Positions 1 through 9,341 of a stretch of 27,859 nt of DNA are shown in pieces. The position numbers and the translations under genes were made by a program. Under the pieces are notes generated by a model, which ran no database searches, was not told the DNA's origin, and saw only the letters and a program-made list of their open reading frames with translations. Source of the DNA: Lachnospiraceae bacterium (GTDB taxonomy: Bacteria; Bacillota_A; Clostridia; Lachnospirales; Lachnospiraceae); assembly GCA_009774655.1 (NCBI GenBank), contig VSOD01000008.1:1-27859 (forward strand), read 5' to 3'. How positions within the stretch are numbered: position 1 is the first letter of the stretch; the number at the start of each line of letters is the position of its first letter.

Positions 1-23
1 TTACCAAATACCTGATAGTGCAT
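1..23 (-). CDS. 5' end of an unidentified gene, cut by the window edge
   Basis: An ATG at 23 to 21 on the minus strand is preceded by AAGGAG about ten bases upstream and reads M-H-Y-Q-V-F-G before the window ends. It begins 33 bases after the stop of the GH2 gene, so it is probably the next gene of the same operon. Seven residues are too few to name a family. A further glycan-processing enzyme would fit the context, but that is only a guess. Confidence 0.5.
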
Positions 24-56
24 ATTGTCTTATCTCCTTCCGCGTTACGCCGCTGA

Positions 57-2513
57 TTATTTCATTTTCAGTTTCCAATCTATTGATACGCTGTGCTCGC
101 TGTAGGCAGCCCTGGCACAGATCAGCCCCTTCTCATGTGTACCGGCAACCGTGATCCTTTTTACTTCTCCCGGGAACAGGTCGAAATAGTTGTCGGAAAA
201 ATACCAGCCAAACTGATCCTTTTCTTCTTCCCCGGTCAACTCTATTCCATGGGCAAATCTGTGCGTTCTCAGCAGAATCGTATCTCCCCGCATCTCCATC
301 TCAAGTTCCGGTTCAGGAAAGAGCAAATGCCTCTCCATATCAGCGAAAGCATGACCTGCTGCCAGCACCCCGCCTGCCTCATCCACCAGTCTGGCGCGGA
401 TGATCCTGTCCCTGGTGAATTGTCCGAAACAGTCTGCTCTGCCGGCCAGCAGACTTTCCCCGGCTGCCACTTTGACCGGAAATTCACACTGCGCTTCTAA
501 TCTGTTCCCGGCCATATCATAAAGTCCTACCTGACAGGTTCCCAGCACTTCACTTCCCGTGTCATTGACCACCCACACATCTGGATGGTTCCCCAGATCC
601 ACGCTGAGCAAAAGCTGTTCATACGCCCTTTTCAGGAAATAATATGGAATACCCGGCTCCAAATACGCGTCCAACACGGAACTGTACAGATGAGGATAGG
701 TAGTATTCAGCTTCCAGATCAGATGTCCGAAGCAGCGTCTCCTGCCCATGGCCTCCTGCGCCTCCCTGCCCCTGCGGTAATGCTCCACAGTCCGCCGGAT
801 ATAGCTGCCCGCCGCCATACCAAACACATAGACCATTTCCTCCGGCGTCTGCGGATCATAGAATTCCTCCACCGGCGGAATCTTCTTCCAGGATTCCGCA
901 GAAGTGATTTTCTGATACGCTGCCGGCCAAGGCAGGCCGCCATGACGTATCGGCTGCGGCACCGGCAGCTCTTCCGTTTTCATATACCGCTTAAGCGACC
1001 GCACCGGCGGAAAGGCCACCCGCAGATTCTCGCTCACAAAACGCGGCAGTGCACTTCCCGGCACATACCAGGAATTGGTATAGCTGTGCGTATCCCCGTA
1101 CAACGGGTCATTGGTGTAGGAACCGCCGAAGGGAGAATTGTACAGATAACACCGGTCCGGATCCAGTCTGGCCGTCAACGCTTTCAGATCATACTCAAAG
1201 AGGGACGAGCACAGATATTCTCTGCCCGGCTCCGCAAAGTCGCGGCTCATATAGCATTCATTTCCACCACACCACAGTAGTATGGAAGGACGATGGCGCA
1301 GCCTTCTCACCATATATTCCGCCTCTGCGAGAACAGCTTCTTTTACCTCCTCCACATCCGGATACTGTGTATGGCCGCAGAAAAACTCCTGCCACAGCAA
1401 TATCCCCCACTCGTCCGCCAGATCATAAAGCAAATCCGTAAAAGGCACGCCTTCTCCCCAGACACGCAGTGTGTTCATATTCGCATCTCTTACCAGCTCC
1501 ATGATCTTACGGACCCTGTCTGCATCTTCACACATCGTATGGCCTTCATCCGGCGTCAGATTAGCGCCCCAGAGTTTCACCTCCCGGTCATTGACCAGCA
1601 CATGCAAAGGCTCCGGCATGGAGATACGGCGAAAACCGATTCTCCTGTCTGCGGCAAAGATTTCCGCTCCGCCCAGATACAACCGCAGGGTAACGAGATA
1701 CAGCGGCTGTTCTCCCAGCCCCCTTGGCCACCACAGCCTGACAGCCTTCTCCTCCAGCGTCACCACATCCATCCACGGTACACGTATCCGGTCGATCAAC
1801 TTTCCGTCCAATGTAAGTTCGGCCTGCACAGTCACTTCCTGTTTCCATTCCTGCACCGTTTCGTCTGTCTCCAGCTCAATTCTTACCCTGCCCCTTGTCA
1901 ACGTTTCGTTTAACACAGTGGAAACCTTCCAGTCCCGCAGAGAATGCCTGCTGGTGATACGCAGTTCTACAGGCCGGAAAACGCCCACTTTCCAGAAATT
2001 TTCATCATTCCCCAGATAAGTGGAGAAATCATGAAACGTCTTGCGCAGGAATCGGCAGGCCGGGATCTTATCCCTTTCGATGACCTCTCCGTATTTCTCC
2101 TCGATACCGCCCAGCACTTCCTCCATTGACGGAAAGACGATCTGCAGACTGATCTCATCCTCACCAGCCCATGAAGAAACATCGAGAACCGCCGGCATAT
2201 AGCAATCCTGCACATGCAGCTGCCGCTCTCCGTTAATATAGATATCCGCCACCGTGTCCAGCCCGCCAAAGATCAGGCTAAGCTGCTTCTCCTCTGCTCC
2301 TGCCGGTATCTGCAGCCGGTTTTCATAGATCCACTTTTTCTGACCGACCCATTCACAACCATCCTGCCGGCCCCTCTTATACGCTTCGTCAATCCTGCCG
2401 GCTGCAAAGAGAATATCATGTACCTGCATGGGCATATACGGGACATCAAGACAGATATCCTTCTCCCCGGTATACAGCTTCCAACCCTTATCCAATAAAA
2501 TTCTTTCTTCCAT
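57..2513 (-). CDS. GH2 glycosidase, beta-mannosidase-like, cytoplasmic
   Basis: This 818-residue protein has the GH2 layout: a jelly-roll sugar-binding domain (about 1-185), Ig-like domains (about 190-300), a TIM barrel (about 305-600) and C-terminal beta domains. The barrel segment LLWCGGNECY supplies the acid/base Glu419, and RFVSENL gives the likely nucleophile Glu495. The stretch around LWWPRGLGEQPLY and the LRVWGEG...WGILLWQEF segment resemble beta-mannosidases (EC 3.2.1.25) more than beta-galactosidases. There is no signal peptide, so it should act on imported oligosaccharides. The chosen ATG has AGGAG 11 bases upstream. An ATG three codons earlier lies only 2 bases from that AGGAG, and a TTG further up lacks a ribosome-binding site. 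The gene follows the permeases by 38 bases and is the hydrolase of module 1. Beta-glucuronidase or another GH2 activity cannot be excluded. Confidence 0.88.
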   Translation of the reverse strand: MEERILLDKGWKLYTGEKDICLDVPYMPMQVHDILFAAGRIDEAYKRGRQDGCEWVGQKKWIYENRLQIPAGAEEKQLSLIFGGLDTVADIYINGERQLHVQDCYMPAVLDVSSWAGEDEISLQIVFPSMEEVLGGIEEKYGEVIERDKIPACRFLRKTFHDFSTYLGNDENFWKVGVFRPVELRITSRHSLRDWKVSTVLNETLTRGRVRIELETDETVQEWKQEVTVQAELTLDGKLIDRIRVPWMDVVTLEEKAVRLWWPRGLGEQPLYLVTLRLYLGGAEIFAADRRIGFRRISMPEPLHVLVNDREVKLWGANLTPDEGHTMCEDADRVRKIMELVRDANMNTLRVWGEGVPFTDLLYDLADEWGILLWQEFFCGHTQYPDVEEVKEAVLAEAEYMVRRLRHRPSILLWCGGNECYMSRDFAEPGREYLCSSLFEYDLKALTARLDPDRCYLYNSPFGGSYTNDPLYGDTHSYTNSWYVPGSALPRFVSENLRVAFPPVRSLKRYMKTEELPVPQPIRHGGLPWPAAYQKITSAESWKKIPPVEEFYDPQTPEEMVYVFGMAAGSYIRRTVEHYRRGREAQEAMGRRRCFGHLIWKLNTTYPHLYSSVLDAYLEPGIPYYFLKRAYEQLLLSVDLGNHPDVWVVNDTGSEVLGTCQVGLYDMAGNRLEAQCEFPVKVAAGESLLAGRADCFGQFTRDRIIRARLVDEAGGVLAAGHAFADMERHLLFPEPELEMEMRGDTILLRTHRFAHGIELTGEEEKDQFGWYFSDNYFDLFPGEVKRITVAGTHEKGLICARAAYSEHSVSIDWKLKMK

Positions 2514-2551
2514 ATGTACCATTACTCCTAACTGTTTACTCGAATCATATC

Positions 2552-3397
2552 TCAACCCTTTACACTGCCGGCCACAAGCCCCTTAATCAGATACTTGGAA
2601 CCGAAGGAAAACAGGATCAGGATCGGGATCGTCCCCAGGGACAGTGCCAGTATCCTGGCGGCATAGTCCGTCCTGTATTCACTGCTGATAAGCGCGATCG
2701 ACAACGGAATCGTATAAAGCTCTTCCTTACTGATCATAACAAGCGGCGTCATATAGCTGTTCCAGGACCAAAGGAACAAAAGCAGGAAGATCGTAATAAG
2801 CGCCGGGCGAATGACAGGAAGTACCAGCCGGAAAAAGATCCCGAATTCTTTGCAGCCGTCCACCCGTCCGCTTTCGATGATCTCGTCAGGCACGGAGCCG
2901 CCGATATACTGCCGCATCCAGAATACGCCAAAAGCATTTGCCATACCGGATACAATCAGCGGGAACAACGTATTGTTCAACTTAAGCCAGCGCATTTCCA
3001 GCACAAACCCGATCAGACCAAGCTGCTGCGGGATTGCCAGTGTCGCCACTACCATGGCGAAGAGGACTGCTTTCCCCCTAAAATCAAACTTTGCAAAGGC
3101 ATAACCTGCCAGCGCACTGACAATCAGGCCGCCCACCGTATTGCACACCGCCACCAGAATACTGTTCCAGTAGTACAGAAGGAAATTCTGCCGCATCACG
3201 GTCTGAAAGTTCTGCACGAAATACTTACCGAAGAAGAGCTTCACTCCTGTATACAGGTCTTCACTGTAATGCGTTCCCATAACGATCATCATGTAGAACG
3301 GAAGTAATGCACAGACAGACAACGCGATCATAAAGAGCCATACGGGAAGTTTTCTTAAAATGCCAGACTTCCGCATCCCTTTCGCATATGTATTCAT
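2552..3397 (-). CDS. Carbohydrate ABC transporter permease, MalG type
   Basis: A 281-residue inner-membrane protein with about six hydrophobic segments, the first near residues 14-36. It carries the cytoplasmic EAA loop that docks the transporter ATPase, here degenerate as ESGRVDGCKEFGIF followed by RLVLPVIRP. The C-terminus ending in VAGSVKG is typical of MalG-type CUT1 permeases. The ATG at 3397 has GGGGG about seven bases upstream, which is better than the TTG two codons earlier. It starts two bases after the stop of the MalF-type permease, so the pair should be translationally coupled. It is the second channel half of the module 1 oligosaccharide importer. Confidence 0.93.
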   Translation of the reverse strand: MNTYAKGMRKSGILRKLPVWLFMIALSVCALLPFYMMIVMGTHYSEDLYTGVKLFFGKYFVQNFQTVMRQNFLLYYWNSILVAVCNTVGGLIVSALAGYAFAKFDFRGKAVLFAMVVATLAIPQQLGLIGFVLEMRWLKLNNTLFPLIVSGMANAFGVFWMRQYIGGSVPDEIIESGRVDGCKEFGIFFRLVLPVIRPALITIFLLLFLWSWNSYMTPLVMISKEELYTIPLSIALISSEYRTDYAARILALSLGTIPILILFSFGSKYLIKGLVAGSVKG

Positions 3398-3399
3398 GC

Positions 3400-4284
3400 T
3401 CAATCCCCCTTTTTCTTATTAATCAGGCTAAACAGCAGCAGAGACGCCACTGCGATCACCAAAAACAGACAATACGCCAGTGCAGAACCGTATCCGAACT
3501 CAAAGTTACGGAAGGAAGCCTCATAGAACCGCATGACCACCGTCATTACCGCCCGGTCCGGTCCGCCGATGGGCTGACTTGCGGAAGAGAATAACAACTG
3601 CGGTTCATCGAAGAGCTTGAAGCCGTTGATCACACTGGTGGTGATCACGAAGATAAAGATCGGGCGCAGCAGCGGAATTGTTATCCTGACAAAACTGTCC
3701 CACCATCTTGCACCGTCAATCTTCGCCGCCTCGTACAGTTCATCCGATATGGTTGCCAGACCGGACAGGAACATGATCATCATATAACCGTAATTCTTCC
3801 ACACAATCATAAAGATCACTACCGCCCGGGAGGGCCAGGCATTTCCTAGCCAGTAAACGCTGTCTATCCCTAACAGATTGAGGAATGCATTGATCACGCC
3901 GCTCTTCCAGTCGAACATCAGCTGGAAAATGATGCCCACCGCTACCGGCGTCGTAATATAGGGAAGAAAGTTGATCAGCTGCAGACCATTTCGCGTTTTC
4001 TTGAAGAAATCTTTTAAGAAGGTGGCCATAAAAAGGCCAAGCGCAATCTGTATCGGTGTGCTGATGGCCAGCAGGATCATGGTGTTAAGCAGGGACTTAT
4101 AGAAAAATTTATCCTGTACAAAGACACGCTTATAATTCTTCAATCCCACAAATGCCGCCTCTCCTATGCCGTCCCAGGAGGTAAAGCTAACCCCGAGGGA
4201 AAACAGGATCGGAAAAAGACCAAAGGCAAGATAGAGGATAAAATAAGGCGCGATCATGGCATAGGGTGCATTCCTTTTTGACAT
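3400..4284 (-). CDS. Carbohydrate ABC transporter permease, MalF type
   Basis: A 294-residue membrane protein with six predicted transmembrane segments, the first near residues 8-30 (MIAPYFILYLAFGLFPILF). The EAA loop YEAAKIDGARWWDSF followed by ITIPLLRP is a good match to CUT1 permeases. The ATG at 4284 has AAAGGAG at normal distance. The upstream extension to 4344 lacks a ribosome-binding site and would run through the hairpin. It pairs with the MalG-type permease just downstream and is fed by the binding protein encoded upstream. The neighbouring hairpin may lower its expression relative to the binding protein. Confidence 0.93.
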   Translation of the reverse strand: MSKRNAPYAMIAPYFILYLAFGLFPILFSLGVSFTSWDGIGEAAFVGLKNYKRVFVQDKFFYKSLLNTMILLAISTPIQIALGLFMATFLKDFFKKTRNGLQLINFLPYITTPVAVGIIFQLMFDWKSGVINAFLNLLGIDSVYWLGNAWPSRAVVIFMIVWKNYGYMMIMFLSGLATISDELYEAAKIDGARWWDSFVRITIPLLRPIFIFVITTSVINGFKLFDEPQLLFSSASQPIGGPDRAVMTVVMRFYEASFRNFEFGYGSALAYCLFLVIAVASLLLFSLINKKKGD

Positions 4285-4304
4285 GATATCACTCTCCTTT
4301 CTGT

Positions 4305-4334
4305 AAAAGAGGATCTGACAGCAGATCCTCTTTT
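4305..4334 (-). terminator. Perfect hairpin between binding-protein and permease genes
   Basis: Positions 4305-4317 (AAAAGAGGATCTG) and 4322-4334 are perfect inverted repeats of 13 bp with a 4-base loop. The 3' arm on the minus strand ends in TTTT, so this can act as a leaky intrinsic terminator. It could also be a 3' stabiliser that gives more binding-protein mRNA than permease mRNA. It lies 14 bases after the SBP stop codon. Confidence 0.75.
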
Positions 4335-4348
4335 CAATCGTCAAACAT

Positions 4349-5704
4349 TTATTTTGATAAATCAGGCTGCTTGGTCAGAAGTTCCTCCGTCATGGACTCG
4401 ATCAGACTGTCTACCGATACGCTTCCATCTACCGACGCATTGATGGTCTTTAACGCCAGGTTATAAACATCATCAATATCCTGATCATATTTGCTGGGCA
4501 GTCTCACGCCCTTGATATTCGGAAATACCTCCTGTGAAATAGCCTGCAGTACATCCTGTCCTGCAAAGTACTCGTCCTCGCCACTGTAGAAAGTAGCATC
4601 TTCATAGAGCGGCTTATAAGGAGAGAAGTTGCCTTTGTAATCTCTCTGCAGTACAGCGCCTTCCTCCGATGCAAAGAAGAATCTGATATACTCCACGGCT
4701 TCTTCCTTGTGCACGGCTCCTCTGGGAACACCCATAACTGTTCCGCCCCAGGGGAAAGGACCGCCGGGCGGCAGCATAAAGCCCCATCTTCCCTGCCCGT
4801 CTTTATCATTGGACTTGATCGTAAACTCTACTGACCAGTTGGCACAGGGATAGAAAATATGTTCATCACCCGCATAGGAAGCGCCTTCCTCCGCCGAGCT
4901 GAAATCCAGCACATCCACCATACCTGCCTGCTTCATCTCCAGGAGCTTCTCCAGAATGGGGCGCATGGAAGCATCCAGGTTCAGCTTGTCGCCTTCCACA
5001 AAAGGTGCCGTTGACTGTCCCTTAAGCATCTGCCCTGCCGCACCCAGCGATGAGAGCATAAACACAGTCCCGCCAGACTTTTCCGCTACTTCTTTTCCCT
5101 TCTCGATAAAAGCATCCCAATCGGATAACATGGCCTCCAGCTCCTGCGGATCGTCCGTACCCAGATACTCCTTCGCAAGCTCTCTCTTGTATGCCATACC
5201 TGCCACCGACGGACATTCCGGTCCTACATATTGGCCGCCCTCCGCCGTCTCCAGAGGAATCAAATAGTCCAGCACCTGGCTTGTATCAAAATTATAAGGA
5301 TCGGAAGTGATGTCTTCCCAGATATCCAGAGACAACAGCTTACCCCGGAAGGTAGCTTCCAGCCACGCGATATCCGGCATCTCACCGCCGCTGGCCAGCG
5401 TAGTCTGCAGCTTCTGTGTCATATCCTTGCTCTCTACCGCAACAAGATTCACCTTGATTCCGGTAGCCTTCGTAAACTCGTCATGCATCTGTTTTCTTGT
5501 GTCGCCCGTATCCCAGCACCAGATGGTGACTTCTCTGTCCGCCGCAGCACTGTCCCCTTCAGTTTCCTGCGGCTGCGCTTCCGCTTCCTGCCCGGAAGAT
5601 GCTGCCGGCGCTTCCTGCGGCTGCGATCCGGAACCGCCACAGCCTGCCAGGCTGGAAATACAGATTGCGGCTCCCATAAGAATTGTCAATAATTTTCTCT
5701 TCAT
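4349..5704 (-). CDS. Sugar-binding lipoprotein of ABC importer (family 1 SBP)
   Basis: A 451-residue extracellular solute-binding protein. The N-terminus has a basic start, a hydrophobic stretch and lipobox SLAGC with Cys22 as the lipidation site. An acidic, low-complexity linker follows (Q, E, A and S rich, about residues 23-55). The mature part starts with VTIWCWDTGDTRKQMHDEF, typical of CUT1 binding proteins. It should sit on the outer face of the membrane and deliver an oligosaccharide to the two permeases. GGAGG lies six bases before the ATG. It is the first gene of the module 1 transport operon, behind a promoter with three copies of a putative response-regulator site. The ligand is unknown; a beta-mannoside or related glycan is inferred from the GH2 neighbour. 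Confidence 0.93.
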   Translation of the reverse strand: MKRKLLTILMGAAICISSLAGCGGSGSQPQEAPAASSGQEAEAQPQETEGDSAAADREVTIWCWDTGDTRKQMHDEFTKATGIKVNLVAVESKDMTQKLQTTLASGGEMPDIAWLEATFRGKLLSLDIWEDITSDPYNFDTSQVLDYLIPLETAEGGQYVGPECPSVAGMAYKRELAKEYLGTDDPQELEAMLSDWDAFIEKGKEVAEKSGGTVFMLSSLGAAGQMLKGQSTAPFVEGDKLNLDASMRPILEKLLEMKQAGMVDVLDFSSAEEGASYAGDEHIFYPCANWSVEFTIKSNDKDGQGRWGFMLPPGGPFPWGGTVMGVPRGAVHKEEAVEYIRFFFASEEGAVLQRDYKGNFSPYKPLYEDATFYSGEDEYFAGQDVLQAISQEVFPNIKGVRLPSKYDQDIDDVYNLALKTINASVDGSVSVDSLIESMTEELLTKQPDLSK

Positions 5705-5788
5705 AAATACCTCCTTCGCGTCACCCCGCGCGATCCTGCCACGTCAGGCTGCTCTATTTATCTATGACTTCTTTGTTGCTATGTTTAA

Positions 5789-5817
5789 AGTATAGCGGTC
5801 AGGAAGCCATACAAAAA
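5789..5817 (-). promoter_or_regulatory. Predicted promoter of the module 1 transport operon
   Basis: On the minus strand, TATACT (5794-5789) is a good -10 box. Seventeen bases upstream the -35 position holds only TTTTTG, a poor match to TTGACA. A weak -35 fits an activator-dependent promoter. The SBP start codon lies about 85 bases downstream. Confidence 0.5.
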
Positions 5818-5836
5818 CACGCGATTTTCAATTTAA

Positions 5837-5934
5837 TTTATACTTTTTTAACGAGGCAGCTCTCATCCTTTGTTCAGGAATTGCCATCGTTCCTTCCTTT
5901 TTATACTTTATTGTCATGCTTTATACTTTTTTAA
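5837..5934 (-). promoter_or_regulatory. Three direct copies of TTTATACTTT: putative response-regulator site
   Basis: Written on the plus strand, TTTATACTTTTTTAA occurs at 5837-5851 and again at 5920-5934, and TTTATACTTTATT at 5900-5912. The starts are 63 and 20 bases apart, close to whole helical turns. The nearest copy is centred roughly 62 bases upstream of the expected transcription start of the SBP operon. The same motif stands upstream of the neighbouring response-regulator gene. Binding by that AraC-type regulator is inferred, not shown. Confidence 0.55.
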
Positions 5935-5957
5935 GAAAAGCACATCTGGCTTTGCCG

Positions 5958-7631
5958 TCACCGCTTTCCATTACAGAAACCAAAGCGGATCACCGTGCCT
6001 CCTCCCGCTCTCCTCTCTATCGAAAACAGACAGCTGTCCCCGTAGATCAGCCTGAGCCGACCGTTCACATTAAAAAGCCCGATATGACTTCCCACCCGCT
6101 CACTGGCCAGCTGCTTCCTGATCTCCTCCAGCTCCTCTTCACTGCATCCGATCCCGTCATCCTCCACCGCGACCATGGTCCATTCATTCTGCCTGGTAAT
6201 GCTGACGCGCAGCATACACAGCCTGTCACTGGGAACGATCCCGTGAAAAATACTGTTTTCCACAAGCGGATAAAGGATCATCCGCGGAATTTCCTCTCTC
6301 TCGATATCCTCCCCGATCTCCCACATGATATCCGGAACATTCCTGTAACATTTCTGCAACACCCGCAGATAATTCTCGATATGCTCCTGCTCTCTTTCCA
6401 CGGTAGTCATCGCTGAAAGATCCGTTCTGAGCAAAGACTGCAAAAGCACGATAAATTCCCTTGTCAGGTCGATGATTCCTTCATAATCCTGCTTTCTGGC
6501 AAGACAGATGATCGCATTCAACGTGTTATAAATAAAGTGAGGATTCAGCTGATAAGACAGCATCTTCAATCTGGCCTCATACTGCTTCTTTTCGCTTTCC
6601 ACCAGCTCTTGTGTATACAGATCTATGCTCTCTACCATGGAATTAAATACATTGGCGGCCTGTTCACATTCATCTCCCGTATGAATCTCGATGTGTTCAC
6701 TTCTGCTTCCTACGGCTACCCGCTGCATTCCTCTGATCAATGTCTCCAGCGGCTTTACCACTCTGCTCAGCACCATGATCAGAACAATGCTCATACAGGC
6801 CAGCACTGCCGCCAACACTGCGATCACCATGGAGCTGATCCGCCCGATCTCTTCCGCGATCGCCTTATTTTCAATCTGATATGCCGCCTCCCAGCCGGCA
6901 TCGCCGAACCTGTCCACATAAACAGCGCTCCCCTCCTCTTTCAGCCCGTCAAACAGCACTGTTCCGTCGGGACTTGTCAGACGGATTCTGATATCCTCAT
7001 CCAGTGAGAGCGCCCGGTCGATCTCATCCGCATCAAGAAGCAGCACCAGCTTCCCTAACTCCACCGAAACCCCCGTCTTATCATAGATGGAATTTACAAA
7101 TGCCAGCGTATTTTTCTCGCCTGTCGTCCCCCGGTAATTAAAAGAATATCTCTCCGTAAAGCCGGACGCTTCTCCTGCCTCCATAAGTCTGCTGAAAACT
7201 GCTTCACCGGGCAGATCACAATATGTATTCACTGTCTCCAGCACTTTCCCCTGGTCATCGATCACAAAAATATCCTGTATGATGCTGCCATAGATCATCT
7301 TATAATCCTTCAACCGTCTTTCCATATCCAGAATTCTGGTATAGTACACATAACTGCCCTGTATGTCGTTTCCTTTCAGGAAATTCTGGACAGCATCGTC
7401 AAAGGTTATGTTCCTCGCATAAACCTCGATCTCCTCCAGTTCATTGATCTCCTGCCGGCACATATTCCTGCACATATCCCTTTTTTTATCCAGAAGAGCT
7501 TCCTCTATCATCGGTATCATATAAGAATAAATAAAACCACTGGTGCACAGCACACATATCATTACCGAGATCAGGACCACTCTGGAGATCTTCCAGAAAA
7601 TCTTCGTCTTTGCCTTATAGTCCGTCTGCAT
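5958..7631 (-). CDS. YesM-type sensor histidine kinase (module 1)
   Basis: A 557-residue membrane kinase. Transmembrane segments lie near residues 15-37 and 267-290, enclosing an extracytoplasmic sensor domain of about 230 residues. A HAMP region follows (about 291-345), then the His_kinase domain with LSYQLNPHFIYNT (phospho-acceptor His365), then an HATPase domain with the N-box LVENSIFHG and the G-box segment EDDGIGCSEEE. The ATG at 7631 has AGGAG eight bases upstream; a GTG two codons earlier is too close to it. It starts 28 bases after the stop of the response-regulator gene, so they form one operon and one signalling pair. It probably senses an extracellular sugar, perhaps through the binding protein encoded next to it. 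Confidence 0.93.
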   Translation of the reverse strand: MQTDYKAKTKIFWKISRVVLISVMICVLCTSGFIYSYMIPMIEEALLDKKRDMCRNMCRQEINELEEIEVYARNITFDDAVQNFLKGNDIQGSYVYYTRILDMERRLKDYKMIYGSIIQDIFVIDDQGKVLETVNTYCDLPGEAVFSRLMEAGEASGFTERYSFNYRGTTGEKNTLAFVNSIYDKTGVSVELGKLVLLLDADEIDRALSLDEDIRIRLTSPDGTVLFDGLKEEGSAVYVDRFGDAGWEAAYQIENKAIAEEIGRISSMVIAVLAAVLACMSIVLIMVLSRVVKPLETLIRGMQRVAVGSRSEHIEIHTGDECEQAANVFNSMVESIDLYTQELVESEKKQYEARLKMLSYQLNPHFIYNTLNAIICLARKQDYEGIIDLTREFIVLLQSLLRTDLSAMTTVEREQEHIENYLRVLQKCYRNVPDIMWEIGEDIEREEIPRMILYPLVENSIFHGIVPSDRLCMLRVSITRQNEWTMVAVEDDGIGCSEEELEEIRKQLASERVGSHIGLFNVNGRLRLIYGDSCLFSIERRAGGGTVIRFGFCNGKR

Positions 7632-7659
7632 CCTCACTTCTCCTCTCTTAAATCAGACA

Positions 7660-9177
7660 TCATTCAAATTCTCCCGGCGTCTTTCCTGTCTCCTTCTTGA
7701 ACACCTTGGTAAAATACTGTACCGTCTGATAGCCTACCAGTTCGCTGATCTCATAAATCTTCCTGTCCCCCTGCCGCAGCAGTTCCTTGGCTTTTTCGAT
7801 ACGAAGTCTGGTGATATATGCAGAAAATGTGATCTCCGCCTCTTTCTTGAACAGATGAGATAGATAGATCGGGCTGACATCCAGGCTAGCAGCTGTCTCG
7901 TTCAGACCCACATCCTCTGTATAATGTTCTCTTATGTAAGCCATGGCTTCTCTCACTTTGCGCGAGTATCGTCTATCCGTATGTTCCTGCAGGATATCCA
8001 GCAGATAACCGAATCGCTCCGCAGTATGATCTACACTCTCTGTCAGCATGTTAAAGCTCACCCTGTCCAGCCACTCGTCAAATTCCGGCAGCCTCACCTC
8101 ATATCCCTTCTGTCTGAAATAATAGGACAGCTTGACGGTCATTCTCTTAAGCAGGTCAATACTGCCAGCCTGTGCTATATCACGAATATACAATGTCTCT
8201 ATCCTCGCTCTGGCATTCGCATAATCTTCCCTGCCCACATCGGCGCCTATGTCATCCACACTCCGTGCTATCTGCTCTTTCTGCTCCTCCAGACATTCCT
8301 CCGGTTTTTCTTCCAGGATACAGCCGCCCTTCCGAAAGATCCGATACTGCAGAAGCTCTTCCCCCGCTTTTTTGGCCGCCGGAATATCTCTGCTGCCTTT
8401 CACTTCCCCACCGATCGCCACGGCAGTCTGTGTATCCAGCAGACTGCTGAAAACCCCCTGCACAGACAGAATGAATTCTCTCAGATAACGCTTCTTTTCC
8501 ATCTGGGAATGGCTGTCCGGCGCCTCCACAAATATGACGTACTCCCGCTCTTTTACCTTCATGCATACAAAACGGTACTGCCGCAGCTCTTCCCGCAGGG
8601 CGTCCTGCAGATTATCCTCTCCGATGTCATTCCTTCTCTTAAGGCACCAGATATCAAGCAGGATACTGCCGCCTATCCATGGAAAAAAAGATTCCCGTGC
8701 CGCTGTCCCGGCGGACTGTATCTCCTGCACACCGTATCCGCCCTTTGTCAACAGCCGGTCCAGCCGCGCCCTTGTTGTCATATCTTCCACACACCGTTCT
8801 TTTCTAATCGATTCCACGCATTTATTCAATTCACGCAGCAGTATTTCACTGTCAATCTCATATTTCAGGAGAAACGCCTGTGTTCCCATCTCCAGCGCTC
8901 TCTTGGCATACTCAAATTCCTCATATGCGGTAAGCAGGATAAATTTGATCCCGGGAATTTTTTCCCGGATCTCCTTCATCATATCCAAACCTGTCATAAC
9001 AGGCATCTTGATATCTGTCAGCACGATATCCGGTCGATAACGCAGTGCATGTTCCAGACCGATCCTGCCGTTTCTGGCAGAAGGCAGCAGCTCAAAACCA
9101 TGCTGTTCCCAGTCGATCAGTCCCAGAATATCCTCCCTGGTAATATCCATATCTTCCACTACCAAAACTTTGATCAT
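7660..9177 (-). CDS. YesN-type response regulator with AraC HTH (module 1)
   Basis: A 505-residue regulator. The receiver domain (about 1-120) has the acidic pair Glu8-Asp9, phospho-acceptor Asp55 in VLTDIKMP, Thr83 and Lys105. A middle region of unclear fold contains VKEREYVIFVEA. The C-terminal 100 residues are a double HTH of the AraC family (YIREHYTEDVGLNETAASL, then ISELVGYQTVQYFTKVFKKE). The ATG at 9177 has GGGAGGG just upstream and starts exactly at the receiver domain; an upstream extension is unlikely. It is first in an operon with the sensor kinase. A copy of the TTTATACTTTTTT motif upstream of its own promoter suggests autoregulation along with control of the transport operon. Confidence 0.93.
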   Translation of the reverse strand: MIKVLVVEDMDITREDILGLIDWEQHGFELLPSARNGRIGLEHALRYRPDIVLTDIKMPVMTGLDMMKEIREKIPGIKFILLTAYEEFEYAKRALEMGTQAFLLKYEIDSEILLRELNKCVESIRKERCVEDMTTRARLDRLLTKGGYGVQEIQSAGTAARESFFPWIGGSILLDIWCLKRRNDIGEDNLQDALREELRQYRFVCMKVKEREYVIFVEAPDSHSQMEKKRYLREFILSVQGVFSSLLDTQTAVAIGGEVKGSRDIPAAKKAGEELLQYRIFRKGGCILEEKPEECLEEQKEQIARSVDDIGADVGREDYANARARIETLYIRDIAQAGSIDLLKRMTVKLSYYFRQKGYEVRLPEFDEWLDRVSFNMLTESVDHTAERFGYLLDILQEHTDRRYSRKVREAMAYIREHYTEDVGLNETAASLDVSPIYLSHLFKKEAEITFSAYITRLRIEKAKELLRQGDRKIYEISELVGYQTVQYFTKVFKKETGKTPGEFE

Positions 9178-9232
9178 GTTACCCTCCCCTCCCTTTCTCA
9201 TTATGGTCAGGTGTCCCCCAGTGTATTCTTTC

Positions 9233-9293
9233 ATTATACCGGAGTCGGTTCTGCAAAAATTTATCCCTATTTTATATTTTTTATACTTTTTTG
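9233..9293 (-). promoter_or_regulatory. Promoter and putative operator of the module 1 TCS operon
   Basis: A perfect TATAAT (9238-9233) serves as -10 box, with no good -35. Upstream lies TTTATACTTTTTT (plus strand, 9280-9292), preceded by a degenerate TTTATATTTT at 9271-9280. The distance from the -10 box to this motif is 42 bases, against 43 at the SBP operon. The predicted transcript start is about 50 bases before the ATG. Confidence 0.5.
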
Positions 9294-9341
9294 TCTGCAC
9301 TCCACAGAACAATTAACAAAGTTTTCAGATAACTGCAAACA

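Noticed and set aside
585..1280. Long open frames on the plus strand across the GH2 gene
   Set aside because: They lie antisense to a gene with clear catalytic motifs, have no ribosome-binding site, and show the Arg/His/Pro/Ser-rich composition of shadow frames.
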